Source of the DNA: DATAGF01 sp963813355
GTDB lineage: Bacteria; Actinomycetota; Thermoleophilia; Miltoncostaeales; Miltoncostaeaceae
NCBI GenBank assembly: GCA_963813355.1
Contig: CAWEYS010000010.1
Coordinates: forward strand, 1 to 64,000
Reading direction: 5' to 3'
Length of the DNA stretch: 64,000 bases
Shown here: piece by piece, positions 18,876 through 26,933 of the stretch
Position numbering within the stretch: position 1 is the stretch's first letter
Layout: each line of letters begins with the position of its first letter
The notes under the pieces: generated by a model
What the model saw: the letters and a program-made list of their open reading frames with translations, nothing else
What the model was told of the DNA's origin: nothing
Databases searched by the model: none
Translations under genes and position numbers: made by a program

Positions 18876-19724
18876 ATGTTCAACACAGCTGAGGTCGCGA
18901 CGGCCAGGGACTGGCCGGCGCTGGCCGAGCTCATCCGGGCGCACCCCGAGACGCGGTGGGTGTCGTCGACGCCTCCGCCGGTGGGCGCCGATCGCTGGGC
19001 CCTCCGGCTGGGCGTCGAGGACTTCGCCGACGGGACGGAGCTCGGCGAGCGCATCGCGGCCGTCCTGACCGGCACGCACCGCGGCCCTCGGCCCGCGACG
19101 GTGGTCGTCGACGAGCTGCGGGGCGGGGAGAACTCGACCCTGGGGCGGATGGCGGAGTGCACCAGCTGGCTCCATCGCGAGCACCCGGCCCTCGACGGCG
19201 GCCACTGGGCGATCTACCTGGCCCACCAGGACATCGCACCCTTCGACACCCTGACCGAGGCCCTCGACCCGGCGCTCGCCGCGGGCGCGACGATCGCCGT
19301 GGAGATGTACGCCACCCAGAGCGCCTACTGCGACGTCGGGGGCGGCGCGGCGGGGGACGAGTGGCTCGCCGACTTCTTCCTCGGCGGGCGCGGCAGGTCG
19401 CCCGCCCCCGGCTTCCAGTGGCTGGCCGAGCGCCGCCGGGCCCTCGGGTCCCGCTCCCGTCTGACCGCCGTGTTCGGCGTGACCGACACCTACCTGGACG
19501 GGCACGACCCCTTCGTCTTCCTCGACCGCATGTTCTTCGTCTGGATGAGCCGCACGGGATATCCGGAGGTCCTGGCCGCGGCGAACGGCGGCGCGGGAAG
19601 CTACAAGTGGCAGCGGGACCACCTGGACGCCGCCACCCGCGACCAGCGCTTCGCCGCTGCCTGGCGGCACTACTGCGGGCGGGGGCAGGCGTACTCCCTC
19701 GCCGGCGAGGTCGCATGCCGCTAG
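18876..19724 (+). CDS. hypothetical protein (282 aa)
   Basis: I do not recognise this protein. ATG 18876 follows a good ribosome site (ggggagggga). It is soluble, without signal peptide. Notable segments: PATVVVDELRGGENS, GGHWAIYLAHQDIAPFD, AVEMYATQSAYCD, LTAVFGVTDTYLDGHDPFVF and FFVWMSRTGYPEVLAAANGG. Alternating strands with acidic residues at their ends hint at a TIM-barrel, glycosidase-like fold, but this is a guess. It is intact although it lies between an integrase fragment and the tRNA, so it may be recent cargo or under selection. Confidence 0.6.
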   Translation: MFNTAEVATARDWPALAELIRAHPETRWVSSTPPPVGADRWALRLGVEDFADGTELGERIAAVLTGTHRGPRPATVVVDELRGGENSTLGRMAECTSWLHREHPALDGGHWAIYLAHQDIAPFDTLTEALDPALAAGATIAVEMYATQSAYCDVGGGAAGDEWLADFFLGGRGRSPAPGFQWLAERRRALGSRSRLTAVFGVTDTYLDGHDPFVFLDRMFFVWMSRTGYPEVLAAANGGAGSYKWQRDHLDAATRDQRFAAAWRHYCGRGQAYSLAGEVACR

Positions 19725-19987
19725 GGACCCGGCGGGAGGGGGCCACGGGCATGAGCGGGCGGGACCATGCGGCGGCGCGGGCCGCACCGGGCGATCGCCG
19801 GCGTCGCCGCCGCGATGGCCCTGGCGCTCGCGGGCGTGGGCCTCGCGGCCTCCCAGGCCGGCGAGCCGAGCTCGATCGCCCAGGGGCCGAGCGCGCCGGT
19901 GTACCCGATGTGTACCCGCCGGTCTGTGCGGGTCCTGCGCTCGCCGGCCGGAAGGCGAAAGCCCGCTAGCGGAACGGGTCCCAGGGA
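19725..19987. other. spacer between island gene and tRNA-Gly
   Basis: No convincing gene. A short plus-strand frame from 19767 (AIAGVAAAMALALAGVGLAA) resembles a signal peptide but runs into the tRNA. A GATGTGTACCC motif at 19907-19917 is a weak relative of the GATGTGTGCC repeats at 276-301, 2571-2597 and 16979-17004. Confidence 0.35.
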
Positions 19988-20060
19988 AGCGGACGATGGG
20001 TCTCGAACCCACGACCTTCGGCTTGGGAAGCCGACGCTCTACCAACTGAGCTACGTCCGC
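19988..20060 (-). tRNA. tRNA-Gly (anticodon CCC)
   Basis: The minus strand folds as a cloverleaf: acceptor gcggacg pairing with cgtccgc, D arm gctcagttggtagagc, anticodon arm tcggc-ttcccaa-gccga and T arm gtggg-ttcgaga-cccat. The anticodon is CCC, reading GGG. The CCA end is not encoded. Its 3' half is duplicated at 2419-2462, marking it as an integration site. It lies 66 bases downstream of argS. Confidence 0.97.
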
Positions 20061-20126
20061 GAGGCCGTCGACGGTACCACGGCTCTGCTCGGCCGAAGAC
20101 GCTCGGGAACGGTCGCGAGCGCGACC

Positions 20127-21794
20127 CTACATCCGCTCCGGCGCCTCCACACCGAGCAGCCCGAGGCCGACGCGGATGGTCTGCGCGACGGCCACGCAGC
20201 AGTCCCGCCGGAAGGCCGCCACCGGCGCCTCCTGGCCCATGACCGGGCAGCGCTCGTAGAAGCGCTGGAAGTCGCGGGCGAGGTCGACCAGGTAGGCGGC
20301 GACGCGGTGGGGGGCGCGCCGCTCCTCGGCCTCTGCCACCGCGACGGGCCAGTCGGCCAGGCGGAGCAGGAGGGCGCGCTCGGCCGGGTCGAGCCGGTCC
20401 GGGGGTGGCGCGGCGCCGGGCGCCGGCACGTCGTCCAGCCGCGCCAGGATGCCGTGGGCGCGCGCGTGGGCGTACTGGACGTAGTAGACCGGGTTCTCCT
20501 GGCTCTGCTCGCGGGCCACGTCGAGGTCGAGGTCGAGAGGCGTCTCGTGGCTCCGCTGGACGAGGAAGAAGCGGGCCGCGTCGACGCCGATGTCGTCGAG
20601 CAGGTCGGAGAGCGTCACGAGGGTGCCGGCGCGCTTGCTCATCCGCTTGGCCTCGCCGCGCTCGAGCAGGCTCACGAGCTGGACGATCAGCACTTCGAGG
20701 GCGGCGGGGTCGTGGCCGCCCGCCGCGAGGACCGCGCGCAGGCGGCCGATGTAGCCGTGGTGGTCGGCACCCAGCACGTCGAGCAGCAGGTCGTGCCCGC
20801 GCGAGGCCTTGTCGAGGTGGTAGGCGACGTCGGAGGCGAGGTAGGTCGTCTCGCCGTCCCCGCGCACCAGCACCCGGTCCTTCTCGTCGCCGTAGTCGGA
20901 CGTGCGGAACCAGACCGCGCCCTCGGCGCGGTAGGCGTCGCCGGCGGCCTCAAGGGCGGCGATGCCGGCCTCGACGCGGCCGGCCTCATGGAGCTCGCGC
21001 TCCGAGAAGAAGCGGTCGAAGCGCACCCGGAAGCGCCCGAGGTCGCGGCGGATGGCCTCGAGCATCAACTCCTCGCCCCGGGCCGCGAAGAGGTCGAGCG
21101 CCTCGGGCGAGGGGTCGCCCGCCTCGTCGGCGTAGCGGTCGCCGACCTCCTCCCGCACCGCCTCCGCGATGGGCACCACGTAGTCGCCGGCGTAGCCGTC
21201 CTCGGGCACCGCCGTCCCGCGGCCGGCCAGCTCGCCGTAGCGCGCCGCCACCGAGGCCCCGAAGAGCCGCATCTGGCGGCCGAAGTCGTTGACGTAGTAC
21301 TCGCGCGTGACGCGGTGCCCGGCGAACTCCAGGATGCGCCCCAGCGCGTCGCCGTAGGCCGCCTGGCGCGCGTGGCCCACGTGGGGCGGGCCCGTCGGGT
21401 TGGCCGACACGAACTCGAGCAGGACATCCTGCGGGACGGCCGCGCTGCCGCCGCCGTGGGCCTCGCCGGCGCTCACGACGGCGCGCGCGGCGCCGGCGAA
21501 CCAGCCCGGCGTCAGGGTCATGTTGAGGAACCCCGGCCCGGCGACCTCGACCGCGGCCAGCCACTCCGCGGCCGCCGGGTCCCCGCGCAGCGCTTCCGCG
21601 ATCCCCTCGGCGATCTCGCGCGGCGGGCGGCGTGCCGCCTTTGACAGCGTCATCGCGAGCGGGGTCGCGACGTCGCCCTCGTGGCCCTGGGCGGGCGGCG
21701 CGAGCGGCACGGCGGGCGGCGCGGTCCCGGCCACGGCTTCGGCCGCGGCGGCGAGGGCGTCGCGGATCGGCGCGAGGAGGGTGGTGTCGCTCAC
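20127..21794 (-). CDS. argS: arginyl-tRNA synthetase
   Basis: A class I synthetase of 555 residues that charges tRNA-Arg. It shows the N-terminal additional domain, the HIGH-type motif in SANPTGPPHVGHARQAAYGD, the YYVNDFGRQ element, and the KMSKS equivalent KRMSKRAGTLVTL typical of bacterial ArgRS, followed by the helical DALR anticodon domain ending QTIRVGLGLLGVEAPERM. GTG 21794 is chosen because the TTLLAPIRDAL helix follows directly; upstream codons look non-coding. It lies 32 bases after rlmH and is probably co-transcribed with it. Confidence 0.97.
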   Translation of the reverse strand: MSDTTLLAPIRDALAAAAEAVAGTAPPAVPLAPPAQGHEGDVATPLAMTLSKAARRPPREIAEGIAEALRGDPAAAEWLAAVEVAGPGFLNMTLTPGWFAGAARAVVSAGEAHGGGSAAVPQDVLLEFVSANPTGPPHVGHARQAAYGDALGRILEFAGHRVTREYYVNDFGRQMRLFGASVAARYGELAGRGTAVPEDGYAGDYVVPIAEAVREEVGDRYADEAGDPSPEALDLFAARGEELMLEAIRRDLGRFRVRFDRFFSERELHEAGRVEAGIAALEAAGDAYRAEGAVWFRTSDYGDEKDRVLVRGDGETTYLASDVAYHLDKASRGHDLLLDVLGADHHGYIGRLRAVLAAGGHDPAALEVLIVQLVSLLERGEAKRMSKRAGTLVTLSDLLDDIGVDAARFFLVQRSHETPLDLDLDVAREQSQENPVYYVQYAHARAHGILARLDDVPAPGAAPPPDRLDPAERALLLRLADWPVAVAEAEERRAPHRVAAYLVDLARDFQRFYERCPVMGQEAPVAAFRRDCCVAVAQTIRVGLGLLGVEAPERM

Positions 21795-21826
21795 GGCCGC
21801 GCAGCTTAGGGGACCGTGCTCGTCCC

Positions 21827-22282
21827 CTAGTGCGCGTACGGGTGGCCCGCCGCGACGGTGAGCGCCCGGTACAGCTGCTCGGCGAGAACGACGCGGGCGA
21901 GCTGGTGCGGCATCGTCAGGGGGCCCAGCGACAGCCGCTCCTCGCTCTCGGCGACGAGGTCGTCGGCCAGTCCCGAGGCGCCGCCCAGCAGGAAGGCGAC
22001 GGGCCGGGGCTCCTCCAGCCGCCGGGCGAGCCATGCCGCGAAGGCCTCGCTCGAGGCGGGGACCGCGCCGCCGGGGTCGAGCGCCACCCGGTACGCGCGC
22101 GGCAGGAGCCGGGCGCGCAGCCGCTCGGCCTCGCGGCCGCGCGCCCGCTCCACGCCGCGCTGGACGGGCTCGGCCGCGACCTCGTCCACCCGCAGCCCGG
22201 CCAGGCGGTCAACCCGCTCCTCGTAGACCCGCCCGGCCGCGTCGTGGGGCGGGCGGAGGCGCCCGACCGCCGCGATCTGCAC
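21827..22282 (-). CDS. rlmH: 23S rRNA m3Psi1915 methyltransferase RlmH
   Basis: A 151-residue SPOUT methyltransferase. The SAM-binding knot motifs are clear: FLLGGASGLADDL, then LSLGPLTMPHQLARVVLAEQ and LYRALTVAAGHPYAH at the C-terminus, where most RlmH proteins end in PYH. It starts at GTG 22282 with VQIAAVGRLR. Family members methylate the pseudouridine at position 1915 of 23S rRNA. It sits between an M48 protease gene (22 bases) and argS (32 bases). Confidence 0.92.
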   Translation of the reverse strand: MQIAAVGRLRPPHDAAGRVYEERVDRLAGLRVDEVAAEPVQRGVERARGREAERLRARLLPRAYRVALDPGGAVPASSEAFAAWLARRLEEPRPVAFLLGGASGLADDLVAESEERLSLGPLTMPHQLARVVLAEQLYRALTVAAGHPYAH

Positions 22283-22304
22283 CCGGGGCGCCCGCCGCCC
22301 CAGC

Positions 22305-23630
22305 TCAGCCGTCCCCGTCGCGGGCGCGCAGCGCCATGGCGATCCGCTCGAGCGCGGTCGGATGGGTGCCGAACCAGACCTGCACCGCCTCGGGCGGGTC
22401 GGGCACCCCCAGGCTGCGCTCGACCAGGCCCTGCTGCAGGCCGATCGCCGCATCCGGGTCGCCCGAGATCGCCAGGCCCCGCCACTCGGCCTCGCTCTCG
22501 TAGGCGCGGCTGACCCAGGTCATGAGCGGGGCGCTGGCGAGCCCGATCACCGCCGCGGCGGCCGCGGCGATGGCCAGGCGCCGCACCACGAGGTCGGTCC
22601 CGGCGGGCCCGCGCTCCGGCGCGGCGAAGCCGGTGCGCCAGCCGACGACCGCGAATGCGAGCAGGGCCGCCGGGACCGCCAGCGCCGCCGCCCACGTGGA
22701 CCCCTTCAGCACGTGCCGCCGCTCGACGTGGGCCAGCTCGTGGGCGACCACCATCCGCACCTCGTCGCGGGGGAAGTCCCGGAGCAGCGTGTCGTAGAGG
22801 ACGATGTGGCGGCTGCCGCCGAGCCCCGACACGTAGGCGTTGGCCGCGGTCGTGCGGGAGCTGGCGTCGTTGACCTTGACGTCGTCGGCCTCCACGCCGG
22901 CCCGGTCGGCGAGCTCCAGCACCTGGGCGGTGAGGGCCGGGTCGCGCAGCGGCTCGGTCCGCTGGAAGACCGGCTCGAGCACGAGCGGCGAGAGCACGGA
23001 CATCGCGTAGATGAGGAGCGCGACGCCCGCGGCGACGATGGCCCACCAGGCGCGCGGGGCCCGGGCGATCGCGACCGCGACGCCGGCGCCGATCCCGGCC
23101 GAGATGAGCATCTGGATGCCGAGCCCCTTCGCGAGGTCGAGCAGCCATCCGGGCACGTCCTGGGTGATGATCCCGTAGTCGCGCCCCCAGGCGTAGCGCG
23201 TCGCCGACAGGGGCAGCGCGACGGCGGTCGTGACGATCGCGAGGCCCGCGCCGAAGAGCGCGCCGGCGCGCCACGGCCGCGCCCGCGCGGCCCGCACCAG
23301 CCCCGGCCGCCAGCGCGACCCCAGCAGGGCCACGCCGACCGTCGTCGCGGCGGCGAGCGGGGCGCCGACGGCGGCCATGGTCCAGACGCCCCGGCGGTAG
23401 TCGCGGTTGCGGACGAGCTCCTGGGGATCGAACCAGTCCCTCAGCGGCGCGGGATCGACGTCGGGGACGCCCGCGCTCCAGAGCCGCCAGCGCAGCAGCG
23501 CGACGATCCCGCCGGCCCCGACCACGGCGACCGCCGCGAGCCCGGCGGCTCGCCGCGGCGACTCGCCGGGGAGCCGGGCCAGCCCCCTCTGCCGCCGTCG
23601 CCGCACCGCACTATCGTAGCGGGGACCCAT
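22305..23630 (-). CDS. M48-family membrane metalloprotease (Ste24-like)
   Basis: A multi-pass membrane protein of 441 residues with the zinc motif HELAH in MVVAHELAHVERRH and a C-terminal Glu ligand in YESEAEWRGL. The segment DASSRTTAANAYVSGLGGSR is the conserved block before the zinc motif in CAAX-protease-like M48 enzymes. About six hydrophobic helices flank the active site. ATG 23630 follows gggggcgagg. Likely role: envelope protein quality control or prenyl-type processing; the substrate is unknown. Its start is only 22 bases from the divergent phosphoesterase. Confidence 0.88.
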   Translation of the reverse strand: MGPRYDSAVRRRRQRGLARLPGESPRRAAGLAAVAVVGAGGIVALLRWRLWSAGVPDVDPAPLRDWFDPQELVRNRDYRRGVWTMAAVGAPLAAATTVGVALLGSRWRPGLVRAARARPWRAGALFGAGLAIVTTAVALPLSATRYAWGRDYGIITQDVPGWLLDLAKGLGIQMLISAGIGAGVAVAIARAPRAWWAIVAAGVALLIYAMSVLSPLVLEPVFQRTEPLRDPALTAQVLELADRAGVEADDVKVNDASSRTTAANAYVSGLGGSRHIVLYDTLLRDFPRDEVRMVVAHELAHVERRHVLKGSTWAAALAVPAALLAFAVVGWRTGFAAPERGPAGTDLVVRRLAIAAAAAAVIGLASAPLMTWVSRAYESEAEWRGLAISGDPDAAIGLQQGLVERSLGVPDPPEAVQVWFGTHPTALERIAMALRARDGDG

Positions 23631-23652
23631 CCTCGCCCCCGGGAGGGGCGCC

Positions 23653-24387
23653 ACGCCGCCGGTCGCGATCCTGAGCGACATCCACGGGAACCGCCAGGCT
23701 CTCGACGCCGTCCTGCGCGCCGCGCGCGAGGCGGGCGCGGGGAGCTGGTGGTGCCTGGGCGACCTCGTCGGCTACGGCGCCGATCCCTCGCACTGCCTGC
23801 GCACCGCGATCGCCGGCGCCGACCGCTGCATCGCCGGCAACCACGACCTGGCGGCCGCCGGCGAGGTGCCGCTCGAGACCTTCGCCCCTTGGGCCCAGGC
23901 GGCGCTCTCGTGGACCCAGGAGGCCATCGGGGCCGTCGGCCAGGCCAACCTCGAGCGGCTCGAGCCGCAGGACGTCGAGGGCGCCGTCCCGCTCTACCAC
24001 GCGAGCCCGCGCGACCCCGTGTGGGAGTACGTCTTCGAGGTCTCCCAGGCGCGCGCCGCGCTGGAGCACGGCCGGGTGCCGCTGACGCTGATCGGCCACA
24101 CGCACGTCCCGTTCGCGTGGCGGCTGACGACCGACGGCGCGATGGAGACCGTCGGCGTCCCCGAGGGCGGGCACCTGGTCCTCGACGAGGGACGCTGGCT
24201 CGTGAACCCCGGGTCCGTCGGCCAGCCGCGCGACGGGGACGCACGCGCGGCGTGGGCGATCTACGACGCCGAGGCCGGGCTGATCCAGTTCCGGCGGACG
24301 CCCTACGACGTCGCCGCCGCCCAGAACGCGATCCTCCAGGCGGGGCTCCCGTCGCTGCTCGCCCATCGTCTCGCCGAGGGCCGGTGA
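23653..24387 (+). CDS. metallophosphoesterase, YfcE/MJ0936 type, apparent ACG start
   Basis: A calcineurin-like phosphoesterase of 244 residues with the metal motifs SDIHGN, CLGDLVGYGADP, AGNHD, GHTHVP and the final NPGSVGQPRDG. Residues before SDIHGN are VAIL, so the protein should start only a few codons earlier. No ATG, GTG or TTG is in frame after an upstream TAG. An ACG at 23653 lies six bases after ggagggg, so either ACG is the start or an ATG carries a T-to-C change. The stop overlaps the NifS-like gene by GTGA. Substrate unknown; the family covers phosphodiesters and phosphoproteins. Confidence 0.85.
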   Translation, partial: TPPVAILSDIHGNRQALDAVLRAAREAGAGSWWCLGDLVGYGADPSHCLRTAIAGADRCIAGNHDLAAAGEVPLETFAPWAQAALSWTQEAIGAVGQANLERLEPQDVEGAVPLYHASPRDPVWEYVFEVSQARAALEHGRVPLTLIGHTHVPFAWRLTTDGAMETVGVPEGGHLVLDEGRWLVNPGSVGQPRDGDARAAWAIYDAEAGLIQFRRTPYDVAAAQNAILQAGLPSLLAHRLAEGR

Positions 24388-25547
24388 CGGGCGGCGCCTA
24401 CCTCGACCACGCGGCCGCCGCGCCCCTGGACCGGCGGGTGCGCGAGGCCATGGCGCCGTTCCTGGACGACGCGTTCGGCAGCCCGTCGAGCCTCCACGAC
24501 TGGGGGCGCCGGCCCGCCGAGGCCCTGGAGCGGGCGCGCCGCCAGGTCGCCGAGCTCGTGGGGGCGGACGAGGACGGCGTGATCTTCACCTCCGGGGCCG
24601 TCGAGGCGCGCAACCTCGCGGTGAAGGGCCTCCTGGCCGGCAACCGCGCGATCGGCCGGCACGTGGTCGCGAGCGCCGTCGAGCACCCCGCGACGCTGGC
24701 CGCCTGCCGCACGGCCGGGAGGGCGGGCGCGCGCCTCGATCTGGTGGCCGTGGACAGCGAGGGGCGCGTCGCCCCCGGCGACCTCGCCGCCGCGATGCGC
24801 GAGGACACCGCCCTGGTCGCGCTGGTCCACGGCCAGCCGGACATCGGCACGCTGCAGGACGTCCCGGCGCTGGCCGCCGCCGCCCGCGCGGCCCGGCCCG
24901 CGGCGCGCGTCGCCGTCGACGCCGGCGAGACCGCCGGGCTGGTGCCCGTGGACATGGACGCGATGGACGCCGACGCGCTCGTCGTCGGCGGCCCCGCCCT
25001 CGGCGCGCCGCCCTGGGCCGGCGCGCTGGTCGTGCGGCCGGGCGCCCGCCTGCACCCCCTGATCGAGGGCGGGATCGAGGAGGGCGGCAAGCGCGCCGGG
25101 GCGGAGGCGCTCCCCGCCGTCGTCGGCCTGGGCGCCGCCGCCGAGATCGCCCGCGCCGAGATGGCCGCGCGCTCGGCCCGCATGGAGGCGCTGGGCGAGC
25201 GCCTGATCGCCGGCCTGCTCGCGGTGCCCGACGTGCGCCTGAACGGGCCGCGCCGGGGGCGGATCCCGGGCAACGTCCACGTCTCGGCCGGGTGGGTCGA
25301 GGGCGAGAGCCTGGCGCTGGCCATGGCGGCGCGCGGAGTCGCCGTCTCCCCGGGCTCGGCGTGCACGGCCCACGGGGGGAAGGCCGCCCCCACCCTCGAG
25401 GCGATCGGGCTTGAGCCCCCCTGGACCCACTCGGCGGTGCTGCTCACGCTCGGGCACACGACGACCGAGGCCGACGTCAACGTCGCCGTCGCCGCATTCG
25501 CCGACGCGGTCGCCGCCCTGCGCGCGATGAGCCCGCTGACTCCGTGA
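24384..25547 (+). CDS. NifS/IscS-like protein lacking the PLP lysine
   Basis: The fold is that of a class V aminotransferase/cysteine desulfurase (387 residues): YLDHAAAAPLD at the start, the PLP-stacking His in SAVEHPATLAAC (H101), the PLP Asp in VDAGETAG (D179) and the catalytic Cys loop SPGSACTAHGG (C327). The stretch that should hold the HK lysine reads VVGGPALGAPPWAGALVV (about 200-217) and contains no lysine. The usual DAAQ is DAGE. Without that lysine no internal aldimine can form, so desulfurase activity is doubtful. It overlaps the phosphoesterase upstream and the TusA-like gene downstream by 4 bases each. It may be a sulfur-carrier scaffold or have a changed function. Confidence 0.85.
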   Translation: MTGGAYLDHAAAAPLDRRVREAMAPFLDDAFGSPSSLHDWGRRPAEALERARRQVAELVGADEDGVIFTSGAVEARNLAVKGLLAGNRAIGRHVVASAVEHPATLAACRTAGRAGARLDLVAVDSEGRVAPGDLAAAMREDTALVALVHGQPDIGTLQDVPALAAAARAARPAARVAVDAGETAGLVPVDMDAMDADALVVGGPALGAPPWAGALVVRPGARLHPLIEGGIEEGGKRAGAEALPAVVGLGAAAEIARAEMAARSARMEALGERLIAGLLAVPDVRLNGPRRGRIPGNVHVSAGWVEGESLALAMAARGVAVSPGSACTAHGGKAAPTLEAIGLEPPWTHSAVLLTLGHTTTEADVNVAVAAFADAVAALRAMSPLTP

Positions 25548-25834
25548 GGGCGGCGGCCCGCGTCGTCGACGCCCTCGGCACCTGGTGCCCGGTGCCGATC
25601 CACCTGATCGACCGGGCCGCCCGCCGCGCGGCCCCGGGCGACGTGCTCGAGCTGCTCGCCGACGATCCGCTGATCGAGGTCGACCTGCCGGCGTGGTGCC
25701 ACGCGACCGGCAACGAGCTGATCGACCTGCGCCGGGAGGGGACGGACTACACGGGCCGCGTCGCCGTCACCCGTGGACGTGATGGCGCTGCGCCACCGCG
25801 TGGCCGCGGCCGCGGCCGATCAGCCAGCGGTTGA
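25544..25834 (+). CDS. TusA/SirA-like sulfur carrier
   Basis: The core is a TusA-family domain: DALGTWCPVPIHLID carries the CPxP motif with the sulfur-bearing Cys, followed by GDVLELLADDP and DLPAWCHATGNEL. It starts at GTG 25544, overlapping the NifS-like gene. After the expected end (RVAVTRGR) the frame continues about 20 Gly/Arg-rich residues into the convergent gene, so the true stop may have been lost. In known pathways TusA receives sulfur from IscS; here the neighbouring NifS homologue lacks its PLP lysine. Confidence 0.82.
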   Translation: MRAAARVVDALGTWCPVPIHLIDRAARRAAPGDVLELLADDPLIEVDLPAWCHATGNELIDLRREGTDYTGRVAVTRGRDGAAPPRGRGRGRSASG

Positions 25835-26222
25835 CCGGGAGCGCCACGACGAACGCGACGGCCAGGGCGAAGGCCAGGGCGCCCCAGAAGAGCCCGCTGC
25901 CGAGCCCCGCGTCCATCGCCCCCGGCACGGCCACCATCACCGCGTTGTCCACGATCTCCATCACGACGATCGACACGGTGTCGGCGGCCAGGGCGACGCC
26001 CACGGCGGCGCGGAGCGACAGCCCGGAGCGCAGGACCGGAACGAAGGTCATCAGGTAGCCGAAGAAGAAGGCCAGCGCGACCGCGATCGCGATCGTCGCG
26101 CCGTCGCTCCACCCGAACGCCGTCCCGATCACCATCCCCAACACCTCGCCGATGGCGCAGCCCGTCAGGCAATGCGCCGTGGCGGAGACCGCCGTGCGCG
26201 TCAACTCGTCCACGGGCGCCAT
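25767..26222 (-). CDS. DUF4396 membrane protein
   Basis: A 151-residue membrane protein with about four helices. Family features: HCLTGCAIGEVLGMVIG, FFFGYLMTFVPVL, ADTVSIVVMEIVDNAVM, VPGAMDAGL and PVNRWLIGRGRGHAVAQ, with His-rich ends. ATG 26222 is preferred over GTG 26231, which would sit almost against the divergent GTG at 26234. The conserved HCxxGC and Glu/Asp residues inside membrane segments suggest metal or ion handling, which is inference. Its 3' end overlaps the TusA tail antiparallel. Confidence 0.85.
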   Translation of the reverse strand: MAPVDELTRTAVSATAHCLTGCAIGEVLGMVIGTAFGWSDGATIAIAVALAFFFGYLMTFVPVLRSGLSLRAAVGVALAADTVSIVVMEIVDNAVMVAVPGAMDAGLGSGLFWGALAFALAVAFVVALPVNRWLIGRGRGHAVAQRHHVHG

Positions 26223-26233
26223 AATGCACACCC

Positions 26234-26488
26234 GTGAGCGAGAAGCTGTACGCCATCATCCACGAGGCCGACGGCGACACCATCTGGCGCTGGCAGACCG
26301 GCCGCAAGGCGAAGTTCGTCGAGTACGGCGGCCACCACCGCGCCCGCGAGCTCGCCGAGGGGTCCGGCGCCGTGCTGGCGCTCTGGGGCTCGCAGTACGG
26401 CCACCGCGGGGTGCCCGGCGACGCGACCCCCGACGCCGTGGAGGCGTCGGTGCGCGAGGCGATCGAGCGGGCGGGGGAGCACTCCTAG
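26234..26488 (+). CDS. hypothetical protein (84 aa)
   Basis: A small soluble protein from GTG 26234: SEKLYAIIHEADGDTIWRWQ, a Lys/Arg strand, then helix DAVEASVREAIERAGEHS. No family is recognised. It is divergent from the DUF4396 gene with only 11 bases between starts, so at least one promoter must lie inside the other gene or transcripts are nearly leaderless. Followed after 16 bases by a SnoaL-like gene, probably the same transcript. Confidence 0.6.
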   Translation: MSEKLYAIIHEADGDTIWRWQTGRKAKFVEYGGHHRARELAEGSGAVLALWGSQYGHRGVPGDATPDAVEASVREAIERAGEHS

Positions 26489-26504
26489 GGAGCGGAGGCC
26501 AGGG

Positions 26505-26888
26505 ATGTCCGAGAACGCGGATCGGGTCCGCGCTTTCTACGAGGGGGCGGCCACCGGCCCGCCGGACATGGACGTCTTCCACGAGGACGTCGAGTTCCGC
26601 ATGCCCGAGGTGCTTCCCCATGGCGGTGTGATCCGTGGTCGCGAGGCGCTCGGGAGCTACTTCGGGGAGGTCGTCTCGCGCTGGGACGGCTTCCGCGCCG
26701 AGCTCGACGACCTCGTCGACGGCGACGAGCGCGTCGTGGCGCTCGGGCGGTTCTGCGGCAGCCCAAAGGCGAGCGGCCGCTACGTCGAGGTGCCCTTCGC
26801 GCTGGTCTGGACGATGCGAGGCGGACAGGCGGTCGAGGTGGACGAGTACACGGACACCGCGCTCCTGCTCGAGGCGCTCAGCCCCTAG
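26505..26888 (+). CDS. SnoaL-like / NTF2-fold protein
   Basis: A 127-residue single-domain protein: helix NADRVRAFYEGAATGP, strand VFHEDVEFRMPEV, GREALGSYFGEVVSRW and the end VDEYTDTALLLEAL are the usual elements of SnoaL-like ketosteroid isomerase relatives. ATG 26505 follows ggaggccaggg. The cavity residues cannot predict a ligand. It ends 17 bases before the LexA-type box of the next gene. Confidence 0.82.
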   Translation: MSENADRVRAFYEGAATGPPDMDVFHEDVEFRMPEVLPHGGVIRGREALGSYFGEVVSRWDGFRAELDDLVDGDERVVALGRFCGSPKASGRYVEVPFALVWTMRGGQAVEVDEYTDTALLLEALSP

Positions 26889-26905
26889 CACACCGGAGGC
26901 GACGG

Positions 26906-26921
26906 TCGAACACGTGTTCGC
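26906..26921 (+). promoter_or_regulatory. LexA-type SOS box
   Basis: The sequence tcgaacacgtgttcgc fits the actinobacterial SOS consensus TCGAAC-N4-GTTCGA, with a perfect 14-bp palindrome (26907-26920). It is followed by TACGAT (26922-26927), a plausible -10, and the ATG at 26934. LexA bound here would cover the promoter, implying damage induction of the radical SAM gene. Confidence 0.7.
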
Positions 26922-26933
26922 TACGATGCCGCC

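Larger units (their letters stand above)
2419..20027. mobile_element. putative degenerate genomic island at tRNA-Gly
   Basis: The left boundary is a degenerate copy of the tRNA-Gly 3' half at 2419-2462. The right boundary is the intact tRNA-Gly gene, whose 3' end faces the island. This direct-repeat layout is what a tyrosine integrase leaves after inserting at a tRNA 3' end. A tyrosine integrase fragment lies at 18576-18789, about 1.2 kb from the tRNA, where such genes normally sit. Cargo: the six-gene operon at 2902-16605, a hydrolase, a truncated SnoaL-like gene, an unknown 282-residue gene and two copies of an unnamed repeat. Boundaries are inferred from the repeats. No intact integrase remains, so the element looks fixed. 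Confidence 0.6.

Noticed and set aside
23866..24387. Phosphoesterase starting at the internal ATG 23866
   Set aside because: That start removes the SDIHGN, GDLVGYG and GNHD metal motifs that are clearly encoded upstream in the same frame.
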